Source: Apostichopus japonicus (taxonomy: Eukaryota; Echinodermata; Holothuroidea; Aspidochirotida; Stichopodidae). From it: a stretch of 64,000 nt of DNA. The position numbers were made by a program, and so were the translations under genes. The notes under the pieces are model-generated. The model was given only the letters and a program-made list of their open reading frames with translations. It was not told the origin of the DNA and made no database searches. Below, piece after piece: positions 35,940 through 48,454 of the stretch. Within the stretch, counting starts at the first letter, position 1. Every line of letters starts with the position of its first letter. Location of the stretch: assembly GCF_037975245.1 (NCBI RefSeq), contig NC_092567.1, positions 17,701,876 to 17,765,875 of the forward strand. The letters are read 5' to 3'.

Positions 35940-36298
35940 TTCACTACAGGTTAACAGGTACCTGCTAAGAGCGACTGTTACCTGTTAAAGGAGTTAAAAT
36001 CAACTGGTTTAACAGATGCCTGTTAAAACCAACTGGCACCTGTTGAATGCAACTGGTGTACCTGATAAAGCAGTTGTTTTCAACAGGTATATTACCTGTT
36101 AAAAGCAACTGGTTTAACAGGTACCTGTTAAATTAACTGTTAAAGGAGTTAAAATCAACTGGTTTAACAGATGCCTGTTAAAACCAACTGGCACCTGTTG
36201 AATGCAACTGGTGTACCTGATAAAGCAGTTGTTTTCGACAGGTATATTACCTGTTAAAAGCAACTGGTTTAACAGGTACCTGTTAAATTAACTGGTAT
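35940..36298. repeat. AACTGGT / CAGGT array, copy B, with a 150-bp tandem duplication
   Basis: The block from GGAGTTAAAATCAACTGG at about 35990 recurs at about 36140, giving a local tandem duplication of roughly 150 bp inside the shorter-unit array. Confidence 0.8.
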
Positions 36299-36611
36299 TT
36301 AAAGACCAACTATGGAGACTTTTCGATGAACATAAAATCCCAAACAGTTTGCATGTATGTAATCCTTAACTTACTTCAATAATATTGCTGTTAATAACTT
36401 TACCAATTTCGGCCGTTAATTACGTGAAAATGGGAAGAAAAGTCAGCTTTTTAGGAAACCTATTTCAGACATTCCTGAAACATTCCTAAGACATCAGGTG
36501 ACCATGTGACGTCATCTTTGGTATACCTCACTCACAACAATACTTTTAGTGAGTAACGTTGTATATTTGAGCTGCCAAAAATGTCAACGATATTCCTCTT
36601 TTTCCAACGAA

Positions 36612-36785
36612 ATGACACAATTCTGTGTTGTTTGGGGTTGCAGTTATACCTCAGCCAACAAAAGCATCAGCTTTTTTAGCTATCCGAGTAGAAGAACCGA
36701 TCTAAAACGCCGTAGACTTCGGATCAAATTTGTGAGATCCACGCGGAAAGATTTTTCAGCACCCGTAGTATCTCATGCCCATGAG
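36612..36785 (+). pseudogene. THAP zinc-finger fragment, copy B
   Basis: The ATG at 36612 starts M-T-Q-F-C-V-V-W-G-C, giving the first two zinc ligands (C-x4-C), followed by S-I-S-F-F-S-Y-P and a basic R-R-T-D-L-K-R-R-R stretch. The conserved Trp and the distal Cys and His expected after about 30-40 residues are not evident. The frame then runs into the nested element at 36794 and stops at 36917. Compared with copy A, which has stops in this region, B preserves the first Cys pair. Confidence 0.55.
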
Positions 36786-36793
36786 TCTGCCCC

Positions 36794-37237
36794 CAGTGGC
36801 GGAGCGTCCATACAGTCAGGGGGCGAATGTTCCCCCCCCCCCCCCCCGACGGACTCAAATGAACTGCTGGCGACCTTTCCGGCTTTTTACTACTTTTTAC
36901 TTATTCGCGATTATTGACTTTTTTATTGCGCTCTCATCTATCTTTTGACATTTGTCACATTTTGTTGGTGTAATTTTCTGACAAAATGCTCATATAAACA
37001 CCCATATAAACCTCCTAGTTGTCACAAATGGCGATGACACCTATCTATTCTTCATTTATTTGCAAATTAGCAAGGCCCGGAAAGTGTCATTTCCCGCGAT
37101 CTTGGGAGTGTCTTTACTCAAAAAAAATTCTGTACGCTCCTTGCCAACCTATGGTGGCGCTCCGCTTAGATAGTGTCGAAAGCGCCCCTACAGACCATTC
37201 TCGCCCCCTCTGACCAATACCCCTAGCTCCGCCACTG
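36794..37237. mobile_element. Non-autonomous hAT-like element nested in the Kolobok-like element
   Basis: TIRs CAGTGGCGGAGC / GCTCCGCCACTG bound 444 bp. TCTGCCCC (36786-36793) and CCTGCCCC (37238-37245) form an 8-bp TSD with one mismatch. Copy A shows the empty site near 490-500 (CCTGCCCC once). It contains a 15-C run and, reversed, the GGTGGCGCTCCGC core shared with other elements in the window. Confidence 0.82.
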
Positions 37238-37622
37238 CCTGCCCCTGCGTATGATGCAAATGTCTCATTCTGCGAAACTTATATACTTGTTTTATAAACT
37301 TATATTCTTTTCAAACGCTCGAAATTGGAAGTCCAAATACAGTACAATTGTTCGCTATCTGTGTATAAACAGTACCTATTTCAGCGTTTGATTTTCGCGG
37401 GTATACCAAACATGACGTCACACGGTGAATAGCGGCTCCTTTGGGTCAATCTCTGTTTTCAGACATTCCAGAGGTACATGTCACGTGACTACTTTTTTTG
37501 ATGGGTTATAGTAGGTTTTCGAAGATTTTTTTTTTTACACATGTTGATTATGGGTATGTAAACTCCAAAATTAATTGGAAATCCCCCCCCAAAAAAAATT
37601 TGTCTCCATAGTTGGTCTTTAA

Positions 37623-38054
37623 CTGGTAATTAACTGGTATGAACTGGTTTTGGTCGCAATACCTGTTCAACCCATTTGTCGTTAACAGGTCAAGTTGGTT
37701 CCAGTTAAAAACAGTTGAAATTTTAACAGGTATTGATAGGAATTTTCTCGCTTTACCAGATCATTCTGTCAAATAGACGCTTCTACGACCTGTGTCTCAG
37801 ATTCATGTAAGTAGGTAATCCAGGCAGAAGTACTATTTATTTAAATGTGTTAGTCAGAATAGACTGTAGCCTATGTTAGCATGTTTCAGTTCAAATTATG
37901 CGGTAGGCCTACTGCGTCTGTACGCGGTGTTGATTTACGTGGTGCTGAAGTAAACGTACAAGACCGTGTTGTATTGTTACAGCACTGTCTAGTATTTTGT
38001 CGGATATTACGTGTATGCTTACAGGGCATGTGGTAATGCAACAGTCTTAACTTA
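37623..38054. other. AACTGGT array remnant and duplicated spacer
   Basis: Array to about 37740, then spacer matching 2561-2877 of copy A, ending at the TTAAG tail of the LINE. Confidence 0.5.
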
Positions 38055-38959
38055 ACTTAACGCTCTCTGCGCCAAGAGGCACACGAGGCCAAGACGTCTT
38101 CCCTCCAATTTTTCCTGTTCGCTACTGCTGTCCTGGCATCGTTCCAACTATTCCAGCCTGCTCTCCTCCTCTTTTTCTCTACTGTCCTTCGCCATGTTGT
38201 TTGAGGCCTTTCTCTTGAACCTTCTGGGTCCATCTCAGAGTTATGTAATTGTTGTCTGCCTTGTCTTTCGCAGCACATGTCCTAGCCAGTTCCATTTTCC
38301 TCTTGATTTCATTACTTATCCTGTTCAATTTGGTCACTCATTCCATCTCTTCATTACTGATGGTCTGTGGGTATCTTATTTTAAGTATTTTCTTCAGGCA
38401 TTTATACTGGAAGGTATCCAGTTTCTTTTCTTCTAATTGAGTTATCTTACATGCATCCCATCCATATAGCATACTGATCATACAAGGATTTTAAATAGAG
38501 TGATTTTACGTTGTCTCCCAGTGTCTCCTTGGTGCCAAATTCTAGTCAGGCTCCAGAATGCTGCCGTACCTTTCCCCAACCGGCATTCAATATCTTCTGT
38601 TGCACATCAAATTTTATTAACTTTTGCACCAAGGTAGATAAATTCAGGATCATCCTCAATCTCTACATCGTAGACCGCTTACTTCTGCTCATTCTGTGTA
38701 TTTAACCTCATCATCTTGCATTTAACAACATTTACTTTCAATCCAACCATTGCTGTCTCATTCACCACTCTATTAGTCTTCCTCTGAACATGATCAAATT
38801 TAGAAGATAACATGTCAGCAAAATCTAAGTATTCGAAAACATTGTTTAAATTCCACCTTATTCCACTTCTCTCTGCCCCAGTTACATTTCTCATTATCTA
38901 GTCGATGACCAAAAGGATTAAAAACTCTGACATTACACAACCTTGTCGGACACCATATG
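38055..38959 (-). pseudogene. RTE-like LINE remnant, copy B, 3' part
   Basis: Matches 2878-3770 of copy A. It holds the 3'-terminal basic TWRRTVEKKRRRAGW region (38057-38278) and the RT segment (38679-38894). Here too the catalytic box is damaged (L-D-F-A-D-M-L-S-S). The element is interrupted at 38959 by the 8.4-kb insertion and resumes at 47365. Confidence 0.75.
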
Positions 38960-39233
38960 CAGGGGCGTATCCAGGATTTTCTAACCCGGGGGGCGCAAAG
39001 TACTATCTAAGCGGAGCGCCACCATCTTGGCGATGTCTTGGCGTTTTGCTTCTGCTCCCTCCTTTTCTCCCTTTCTACTTTTTCTCTCTTTTTTTCTTTC
39101 TCTTTTCCCTTCCTTCCTCTCCTTCCTCCTCATTTTCCCCCTCTTTTTTCCCTTTCTTCTCTTTTCTTTTTCTCTCCTCTTTTTCTTACCCGGGGGACGC
39201 ACGCCCCAACGCCTCTCCCTGGATACGCGCCTG
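38960..39233. mobile_element. Miniature hAT-like element at left edge of the 8.4-kb insertion
   Basis: Starts CAGGGGCGTATCCAGG and ends CCTGGATACGCGCCTG, giving 16-bp imperfect TIRs over 274 bp. The interior includes GGAGCGCCACCATC and a 130-bp C/T-only tract. Left flank ACCATATG (38952-38959) corresponds to target AACAGATG in copy A. The right flank is not LINE sequence, so the TSD partner is at 47365. Confidence 0.75.
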
Positions 39234-42200
39234 AGAGTGTACGTTCAGCTGGCATTCACCAGCCAGCCATGTAGATGATGAAGGGGGCTAGTAGTCCCAA
39301 TATTGTGATATTGTGATATGTTGTGGGCGGAGGTCATATATTCGTTTGAGTTCACCAGGGGTCAAATTGTGGAAACCATTGTTTATCACAATATTTCAAC
39401 AAGGACAGATGTCATATTTAGTGTTTTGATGTATCACATTTAGTACAAGAAGCCAGTTGTTGAGGTCAATGGTCATTTCAGGACAGCCTGTGTCATTGTG
39501 AATTATTGTTTGTCACATCACACTGCTTTTCACTGTATTACTAAGATCAAAATGACATCTAATGATCACCGTTTTATCTTTGTAACCATAACTTTGAAAC
39601 AGCTTTGAACAATGAAAGGATCTAATTGAAATGGAGTTATATTGTGAGAATTACCGTATACACACAGTCTCTATATAAATTACAAAGCCACTATCGTTTA
39701 TGCCAAAGAATCTACGATATGACGAATAGCAGCAACCAATCAAAGCATTGGCTTCATATGATTTGCTTTAAACAAGAAGATATTCATTGTGTGTGTGGCT
39801 AAATGTGTAAGACTGCATTGACTCCTTACATAAGTGCTCATTCTGGACACTCAAAGAGTAAACTTCAGAAATAAGAGATCTGCCAAGCAAGATGATATAC
39901 CAACTTGGAATTGGTCTAAAGTCCGAGTGCAGAAAACTGGACTCGAGTACTATAAACGTGTGGGTATTACACATTTCTTTGTGGGTATACTGTACGGGTG
40001 GGATGTACATTAACTACGTGTTTGTTGCCACATTGTTCAGTTCAGTGGTGTTGTTATTGTTTGTTGTGTAGGGCAATCAATCTTGTAAAGCTTTATACAG
40101 CAGACACATCCCTACCTGTGATTCATTGATTAACGGTAAACTGTAACCGTGGGTGCTTTTTTGTTTTTTAAATTATGTGATGCAACTTACCCTGCAGGTA
40201 GAAACAATTAAACACAAGAACACTGTGATTCAACAAATTGTAACAGATGATGAAGCCACAAATGAAAGTATGAGTTCATGTATAAGAATTCAAAATAATA
40301 ACAATTTTGGAAGCTAGGAAAGTTTAAAGAAAATGGTTACACATATCTAAAACAGTAATGGCGTTCCGTTATAACAATTCCTCATTCATATAAACACTTA
40401 ATAGACATGCCGTTTTACCTGCAACTTTAAACCAGGGAGTTAAAAAAAATATTCATCTGTTTGCACAAATCGTAGATGTAACCCTCAGTGTCAACGTGTA
40501 AATTGTGTAAACAAGAGTACAACGACACATTGAGCAGGTTTCCAATAACATGTTTTCGTACTTTTTGGAATAATATCTTTCTTTCTTTCATTAAAAAAAA
40601 CCGCAACTTCTCAAAAGAACCAACATTCTTCCAATCCTTTGTATAGATGATTGAATTTGATTCAAAACAAATAAATGATAACAATCAACCGCAAAGTATA
40701 AGGTTAAAAAACACTCCCCGGCGTTACAAAGAAGTTTTATGCTGAAAGCAGTCAATGATGCGTTCCCAAATTTCCTGTGATTTGTTTGGCTAATAGTCCC
40801 TACCATTGTCTGCAAACATTTTTTGCATTTATCGTGCTCAATTAACACAACGTATTATGTTTAAATAACTTATTTATATAGCGCATTATACCGACGGTCT
40901 CAATGCAATTAATTGTAACGTTGCTGTCCGGTGTAGAGATAGCAAAATTTGTAGTATAGGCTCTCATAATTGTGTGCACTCTCAAATATCACAACGTGTA
41001 TGGTTGGCCACAGTGGACAAAATTCAGAAATTATGACGACATATCAGGAGGCAGGACTTTTTATGTCTACATAAATTGATTTGATGTGGACATAAATTCA
41101 AATTAATGCTGGCATATATTAAAATAATGCTGGCACCGTACCGTACCAGCTGCGTACTGATAATGCAGTTGGCACCTTCCTCTTTCAATCTGTTTCAATC
41201 TGTGTGAATATTAATGTACATTTAAAGAGTTGTGTCTGTATTGCATGTATGGGCTACCACATTATGTCAAAATATTCTTGCTATGAGTTGCACTTCTCTT
41301 TATATAGTAAGTACACCTTGTAAAGGGTTTCAGTGCAAACACATGAATTTATTTGTAATCTAAGATAATACATATAATATTAATGTCCCCACGTTTCCAT
41401 AGGCATGAGTTGTATAATTTGCATTTATGATTTTCAATATGCACATTATAAACCTATACTATAGGATATCCGTTGCGCACAAGCCAATGCTTTTGTCAGG
41501 GGTCATTATAACTAAGTATTGTGCGTTCCTGTAGAGGTAATTTAAAGTGCATGTTTTCATGGAGGAACGTGGGGACGCAAGTTTTTTCTGAGCGGACGCA
41601 AACAATTTTTAAGATGTTGTATCCCGGCGCTGGCGCAACTCTTAAAATCCCAGTGACATTACTAAGAATAATACTTGGTATTAATATAAGATTTTTCTAT
41701 TTGTACAGCTTTCTGCTGATTTCTCAAGTCTTGCTAATGTAAACCTGTGAAACTACATTCTTTTCATTCCTTTATCAACATCTGGACAGAATGTTAGACA
41801 AGTTTCTAAAACAAGCTAAGGTTTCAATGCACACAAAATGCAAGCAAGGTGCAGAATGTTCAGGTTGGTTGTGCATGAAAAATTAATGGTAGTTTTATCA
41901 TTTCAATTTGTATATGGTGGCATCCAATAAATAAATGTTTGAACAAGAGTGGATAGAGGGTGTGGGTCGAACCTCTTTTTCATAGCACACATAAATTCAA
42001 AAGAAACATGTCCTAGCTGTGGTAGATCGAGTTATAGTTTCAGTTTCCGTTTCTTCATTTCAGTATAAATAGCATAAAATACAATTATGCTTAATAAGAG
42101 AGAATAAAACGTATGATAGATAAATTCCATAAAAGCGATTAAAGGCAAATTAAGAGTTAGTAAAAAAAGCAACAGTTTTCAAAGTGTTAGTCAACTGAAA

Positions 42201-42623
42201 ATAATTAGGAAATATCAATAAACATATATTAAATCAAATCATTTAAGATACCATTTTGAATAAAAAAATATGCTCTGCATAGAAATTAATTTGTGATAAT
42301 TTTAACCCAATATTATGTTGGTGCTATTTCACGATGTCATAGAAGTATGATGCTTTCATCGGTTTGAGTGCATGTATGTGTATGGGTGTTTGCATACATG
42401 CGTGTGTGTGTTTGTGTGAACGCTCGCGTACTCGTACTTCAAGTCTGTGTGTGTTTTTAAGAATAATCCTTCTTTCGGGGTTTCTGCAATCCCTCTTGCG
42501 TTCTTGATAAATGTAATGTGAACGGTCGCGGACTTATGGTGACCTGAGATTTCCGACTAAGTTATAATATCCGCTCTATCCAGTTGTAATTTGGCGGTTA
42601 TTTTTGAACGTGCAGTAGGCGTG

Positions 42624-42664
42624 AGGTATACCATGGAGCTGTTTATAGCTCCATGGGTATACCT
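42624..42664. repeat. 17-bp-arm palindrome
   Basis: AGGTATACCATGGAGCT, 6-nt spacer, then AGCTCCATGGGTATACCT; perfect apart from one extra G in the right arm. Confidence 0.85.
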
Positions 42665-43289
42665 ACGTTGTGTTTGTTCAAATGTCAGGCCGGGCCTTTC
42701 TTAACAGAAACACTACCTAACGACGCTATACATTTTATTTTTCTTCGCACCGATTCGACCAACAGTGCATTAAAGTCACCGTTAAGTTCGTGAGACTAGA
42801 ACAAACTGAATGACAGTCCACTTAAATCTAATAAACTATAATTCATTGTACGCCAAACTCACCGGTTTTTGAAGAGGCCAAAAAACGGTAATTTATGATT
42901 ACTTCGAAACGGATGATTTTGGACTCGGTTGCTACGGCAGTTACTAAAAGGCTAGAACCCTTACGTATGGCCTAGCACATAATGACGTTACATTAGCCTA
43001 CGCATATACCTTCCTAGGTGTTAAGACCTAAAATTAAATGCCTTCGATGTTGGATTAGCCTCAAATACGACATCAGCAGTAAAACAGTGACTAGCAAGAT
43101 CGTTCGCTCATCCATTTGAAATGTTTGTAAGAAATTTGAATCTGGGTTAACGTGTAATGAATATAGTAAAACGGACTGGCTTGAAATTTGAATAAAGTAT
43201 ACTGTTTACGTTTATGCGCAGTGGTGTATGCAGTAGAACCTACCAAAATAGTACAGCACTATGGCGGGCAATCAGTCTCAAATTGTGGG

Positions 43290-43830
43290 GAATCGACTTA
43301 TACCGATTTAAATCGACATGTACCAATTTCCTTCGACATATACTAGTTTCCAGCAGCTTAAATTGACTTCTACCGATTTAAATCGACATATACCAGTTTA
43401 ATTTTACATATAATCGATCTAAATCGACATATACCAGTTTAATTCGACATATCATCGATCTAAATCGACATATACAATTTAAATCGATGATAAGAAAAAT
43501 AAATCGGTATATGTCAATTTAAATCGACATATACCAGTTTAAATCGATGATATGTCGAACTAAATCGGTATATGTCAATTTAAATCGACATATACCAATT
43601 TAATTCGACTTATACCAGTTTAAATCGACATATTTAAATCGACATATACCAATTTAAAACGATGATATGTAAAATAAATCAGTATATTTCAATTTAAATC
43701 GACATCTACTAGTTTAAATCGATGATATGTCGAATTAAATCGGTAGAAGTCAATTGCCTTGGACCTATACCAGTTTCTAGCAACGCAAATTGACATATAC
43801 CTATTTAAATCGACATATCATCGATATAGC
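43290..43830. repeat. 21-bp satellite of AAATCGACATATACC units
   Basis: Units near 20-22 bp such as TTTAAATCGACATATACCAG repeat in both orientations (TATATGTCAATTTAAATCG), with ATCGAT-containing variants. Array about 540 bp. Confidence 0.85.
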
Positions 43831-43980
43831 TCATTAACATATTCCAAATTCCGATTTTGGTGATGATTGACATGTGAAGATATATCACGTGCAGTCACCT
43901 GACAAGGCGGGCGAATAATTAAATAGTTCCAAATTTACCAAGCTAGCAAGGGTGTTCATCATGATTATGTCAATGGTAAT

Positions 43981-44140
43981 CAGGGGCGTATCCAGGATTT
44001 TTTAACCCGGGGGGGGGGGCGAATTACTATCTAAGCGGAGCGCCACCGCAGCGTACAAGATAATTTCTGGTTTTGATACCCCCAGATCACCGGAAATGGC
44101 ACTTCTCGGGCTTGAAATGACCAACCAGATGTACACTTCT
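43981..44140. mobile_element. Partial CAGGGGCGTA miniature element
   Basis: Begins CAGGGGCGTATCCAGGATTT and contains CTAAGCGGAGCGCCACC, matching the left half of 38960-39233. No right terminus was located before the next element. Confidence 0.5.
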
Positions 44141-44434
44141 GCCTGAGAACCAAGAATTTCTCAATATTTTTTTCCATCCATAACCTTTTGGAAGATGTCA
44201 CCAGTCACACATCATGTTCGACCTCACCGCATCTCCTATGTGGATCATTGCTTTTTGTAGGTGATTCTACGTCGCAGCCCACAATACCCGTAAGCCCCAC
44301 TTTTCAAGGTTTTTATTATTTGTTCAGAATTTGAAAATTCACAAATTCTCGTGAATAAATTCACTTCAAAACATAGCCATAATGTTGCACAAAATTTCAT
44401 CTGTGGACAACCAATACAGGAAAACCTTCAACCC

Positions 44435-45079
44435 CAAGGGCGGCGAAACCGGGGGGGGGGCACAGGGGCTCAGGTTAAAAATGTGCCCTTTTTCTACATA
44501 AATATTGAGGTGTCTCAAGTTAGCAATTAAAGGCCAGGGAACCAGAATGAACACTCGGGAAGGGCCGTTTCCGGCCATCTTAGGGGTTTGTAAAACCAAA
44601 AATTTTCTTGTGCGCTCCGAGCCAACCGATGGTGGCGCTCCGCTCAGATTGTCGTGCATACAACTTTGCAAATCCTGGCTACGCCCCTGACTTTTAATGA
44701 ATTTCTATGGGTCAAACTCAAACCTATTTCGAATGGAAAAAAAAATTGTTAACATATTAACAAGAAATAAACTCTAATTCAGATGATTCTTACATTAGCA
44801 ACTAGCATGTTTTCCACCTCATTTTGTCTCAAAAGAAAACTTGTTCCTTGTTTCCCAATTTGCACATTGGATATTGCAGTGCTATATGCATATTTTCCTT
44901 GAAGGGGGGGGGGGGGGCGTTGATGGAGTGATGTGTATATGCAAATAAGATAATACAATAAGAGTTAGAAAGGGTACTAAATATAAGGCTGCATCAGTCC
45001 AATCGAATTTCTGCAAAGTGCCCTTTGATGTCGGTGCCCCCCCCCCCCCCCCAGATTGAAAGTGCTTTCGCCGCCCTTG
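44435..45079. mobile_element. Non-autonomous hAT-like element, same family as 24600-25252
   Basis: TIRs CAAGGGCGGCGAAA and (reverse complement) CAAGGGCGGCGAAA bound 645 bp. TTCAACCC (44427-44434) and TTCAAACC (45080-45087) give an 8-bp TSD with one mismatch. It is inverted relative to 24600-25252. Confidence 0.85.
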
Positions 45080-45483
45080 TTCAAACCCTAACAGACCGGT
45101 AAAAATTGCATGGAGGGAATAATGATGAAGAATGGTGGTCAGGGAATTTTCGAAAATTCAGACACAGTTAATTAATTGGTGTACATCTATTAAAACCTCT
45201 TATAACGGCTACTAAAAAACTTCGTTAAAGGAAATGAAAAAAAAGGTATTTCCGAAACCGAGCACTACACCTATCTACAGTTAGAGGCTGTTCATCCCGG
45301 AGCGCCATTTTCATGCTCACTGATATGATGTGATATCTGCTGTTTGCTTTAAAAATTCGAATAGTTGAAAGGAGACTGAAATAAGTAACTATTATCTGTT
45401 TATTGTGTAATGCTCCACCCGGGTGTAACGATGAGCTTGGCGGGCTCCTGGCCCAAAGGGGCCCTTATCAGGAGGTCTAAGCA

Positions 45484-45640
45484 AGGGCGTCCTCAGAAAT
45501 GTTTACAAGGGGGGGGGGGGGGAGTCAGTAGGTCATAAAGGTGTAACACACTACTTGATACTATCTAAGCGGAGCGCCACTATCGGTTGGCGCGGAGCGC
45601 ACGACGATTTCTTTGCCAAAAAATACTCCTAGATCGTCGG
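45484..45640. mobile_element. Degraded miniature element fragment
   Basis: CAAGGGCGTCC at 45483, a 14-G run, and the shared core GCGGAGCGCCACTATCGG followed by TTGGCGCGGAGCG. A right terminus was not found. Confidence 0.4.
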
Positions 45641-47182
45641 AAAAGACACTTCCCGTTCAAGTTGCATTTACACATCGGTTATTTTGAGATCTCATGTCTT
45701 AGGATTTTGACTTTCAATAATTTCAGTAATGCATTATGGGTCCGTATGCAACTAACATAACTAGAGAACTGTCGGTTGGGGGATATCATTGAAATGTCAA
45801 ATGCTCAACTTTTTTTTTGAATTTGTGATATTCCAGGGGGAGTGGGCAAGTTCCCCCTATACTGTATGGAGTAAAATGGAGACTACTGTACAAATACAGT
45901 AATCAAACCTTAGCATAAACCTAATTTCGGCTGAAACTTTGTCTCCATCTAAGCCTAATTTCCCGTGCTTTTTTACTTACCAGATACACCGAAGGCATCT
46001 TTATTCTTACCTTTTATATTATATTTATATGCAAGCCCTGCCTTCTTTTTCAAATGAACGCAGTTTCAAGTCAGTTGGGTGGTGGGTTATTGTTTTAGAA
46101 TTTTTCAAAAAATCATGTGTCCCGATGTTGCACTCAGTACAACATTGGCCGGAATTGGGTTTTAAATAATATACTTCGTTTTCGATTATAATAATAAATA
46201 ACATAACTAGCTCGACACAGACATTAATACCCAATGAGCCCATGATCATGATTTCCGTATTCCGTATCACGTGAAAATATGTATATTGTCTTGTTCAGTC
46301 TTTGCATGATTTTTTCTTTCCCAGTAAAACGGGCCCTCCCTATTCAAAGAGGTATACCCCTTTTCTGTGCTTTAGTATAGCGGGGCCCCCGTTTGGTCGG
46401 GGCCACCTGGTTAGCACGGTCTGAGCCCATAGGAGTTAGGCTACTTTGCCCCACATTCTTTTCATTTCGAAAGACGAACAGTTTCAAGTTCATTACACAC
46501 TGAAGGCTTCGATTCTTTATCTGCCTTCAGTTAAGGGAAGATCTTAGGATTTTTATCCCTATCGCTAGATATTGCTAGATATCCATACAGTACAGTGCCC
46601 TTGGGATTTCTTGGATTTTTCGGGGCCTGATCTTGGGAAATTGCAAAGTCGGAAGTGGTCACACTCTATGTCGGTCAGTTGCACGACCTCTAGACGTCAC
46701 TACTATACCCGATCACTTGTTATCGATGAAGTGGTGTGTTGTCGGATTTTGTCAAGGTCTTGGTACTACGGGCGAATGTCATTAATTAAGTTTCGTAACT
46801 CATCGGGAAACGATTAAAGGGGTGGGCGTATGTTTGTGGGCGCGCGTTTTCATGCAGATGGGAACAATCTCAAGAAGTGATGGGTTCGTCATGTTCCCAG
46901 ACGACTCGGTCGAGTTCGAGACCAGCCGCAGTTGGTTTCATAGCACAATTGTACAATTTAAGGCGTCCATACACACACACTCGTTATCATATATAGTACC
47001 GGTATATATATACATTACTGAGAGAGTAAAAATGGAAACGTCAAAAATGGAGTTGGTCGGTGTAAAGGGAAGGGTGAGGCGCACACCCCCTCCGTAATCC
47101 TCGATTCGTCACTGGCTACCCTGTGTATATAATAGTGATCAGCGCTGTAATTATGACTGTTCCTCTTCTCTTCCTGGTATCT

Positions 47183-47364
47183 GGGCGTTTATCTTTTACT
47201 CCCTCCTTTTCTCCTTTTCTCTCTTTCTTCTTTTTCCTTTCCCTTCCTTCCTCCCCTTCCTCCTCTTTTTTCTCCCTCTTTTTTCCTTTTTTTCTTCTCT
47301 TTTTTCTCTCCTCTTTTTCTTACCCGGGGGCGCGCGCCCCCAACGCCCCCCTCGATACGCGCCT
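47183..47364. mobile_element. 3' half of the miniature element at right edge of the 8.4-kb insertion
   Basis: Matches about 39041-39233 (C/T tract, then TTACCCGGGGG and TCGATACGCGCCTG). It is followed by ATATTATG (47365-47372), the degraded TSD partner of ACCATATG at 38952, and then LINE sequence collinear with copy A. Confidence 0.7.
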
Positions 47365-48260
47365 GATATTATGTGATGTGGAACCAGTCAGTTAGCTTGC
47401 CTTCATTTAACACTGCACAGCTTTTCTGGAATTCTGTAGTTCTTAAGCATTTGCCATAGGCTTGGTCTATGTACAGAGCCGAATGCCTTTTCGAAGTCAA
47501 TGAAATAAAGGCATAGAGTTGATATCCACTAACATGAATGTTCCATAATATTCCTTAAGATGAAGATTTGCTTGGTTGTCCCTCTACATTTTCTGAACCC
47601 GGCCTGTTCTTTCCTGAGATGTTTATCTATGCCATCCCTTATTCGTCCAATCAGTTTTCTGCCAAAAACTTTGCTAATGACAGGTAGTAGAGTAATTCCT
47701 CTCCAATTGTTGCAATCCTTCAAGTCTCCTTTATTGGGGATTTTGACTATAATACCTTTACTCCACACATCTGGTATACTTTCATCACTCCCTTATCATT
47801 GCCTTTAGCATTTCTGCATGTATCCGATCTATTCCTGGTGTTTTCCATTTCTCAGTGCCTGAAGTGATTTTCTGACATCAAATAAAGTTTTTTCTGATTT
47901 GGCTATGTCCAGGTTTTCGTCAATTACTATCCCATGTTCATCTGTAACTGGGTGCTGTGGCTCATCTCTATTTAAAACACAACAAAAGTGATCATTCCAC
48001 CTTTCTTTCCTGGCACTAGCATCTTTAGTGATCCCCTTTGCTTATGTTTTATGACTGCAAATTCTTTCTTCTTTTTGTCATTTTCCTGGTAATCATGTAA
48101 AGTTCTTTCAATCTCCTCTTTGCTGCTGCATGCTCAGCTTTGCCTGCTAGCCCATCTATCGATTCTCTTTTGCCCTTTTTTGCAATGCTTTTAACTTCCT
48201 TGTCTTTTTCAAGATATTCACTCTGGACTTTCCTTTAACTCTCTCAGACACGATAGAAAC
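47365..48260 (-). pseudogene. RTE-like LINE remnant, copy B, 5' part
   Basis: Continues the LINE interrupted at 38959 and matches 3780-4736 of copy A. The minus-strand frame at 47529-47768 shows the RT finger region: N-W-R-G-I-T-L-L-P-V, then K-E-Q-A-G-F-R with G-T-T-x-Q-I. Upstream coding is broken by indels. No endonuclease is present, so the copy is 5' truncated. Confidence 0.75.
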
Positions 48261-48454
48261 ATTTTAAGCCTGTTTGTGTACAACATTTCATACGGGTACG
48301 TGTTCTATGTGTACGATGATATTGCTGTTCTACTACAGGAACTTTTGTGCAACAGCAATACTTGTCAATGGGTTAACAGTTTACCTCTTTATAAATACAA
48401 TATTATGGCTGTTCATGTGAAAGGATCTGTTGTACAGCCACCTCTCTAGATGGT

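Larger units (their letters stand above)
36303..37618. mobile_element. Kolobok-like TTAA transposon with THAP coding, copy B
   Basis: Perfect 17-bp terminal inverted repeats AGACCAACTATGGAGAC at 36303 and (reverse complement) ending at 37618, each flanked by TTAA (36299-36302, 37619-37622). A THAP-type finger is encoded near the left side (36612) and a hAT-like element is nested at 36794-37237. A TTAA target plus THAP transposase is the known combination of the Kolobok superfamily. Full transposase coding is missing, so this copy is non-autonomous. Confidence 0.8.
39234..47182. other. 8-kb segment inserted in the LINE, no gene recognised
   Basis: Absent from copy A. It is flanked by a full miniature element on the left and the 3' half of a related one on the right. 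Inside are a palindrome (42624-42664), a 21-bp satellite (43290-43830), a partial CAGGGGCGTA element (from 43981), a complete hAT-like element (44435-45079) and another degraded one (about 45484-45640). From 39234 to 42620 I see nothing recognisable. Frames are short. Confidence 0.55.

Noticed and set aside
38981-39278. Four overlapping frames rich in Ser/Phe/Pro or Lys/Arg/Glu
   Set aside because: They result from a C/T-only tract inside the miniature element; composition alone explains them. The same applies to 47123-47395.
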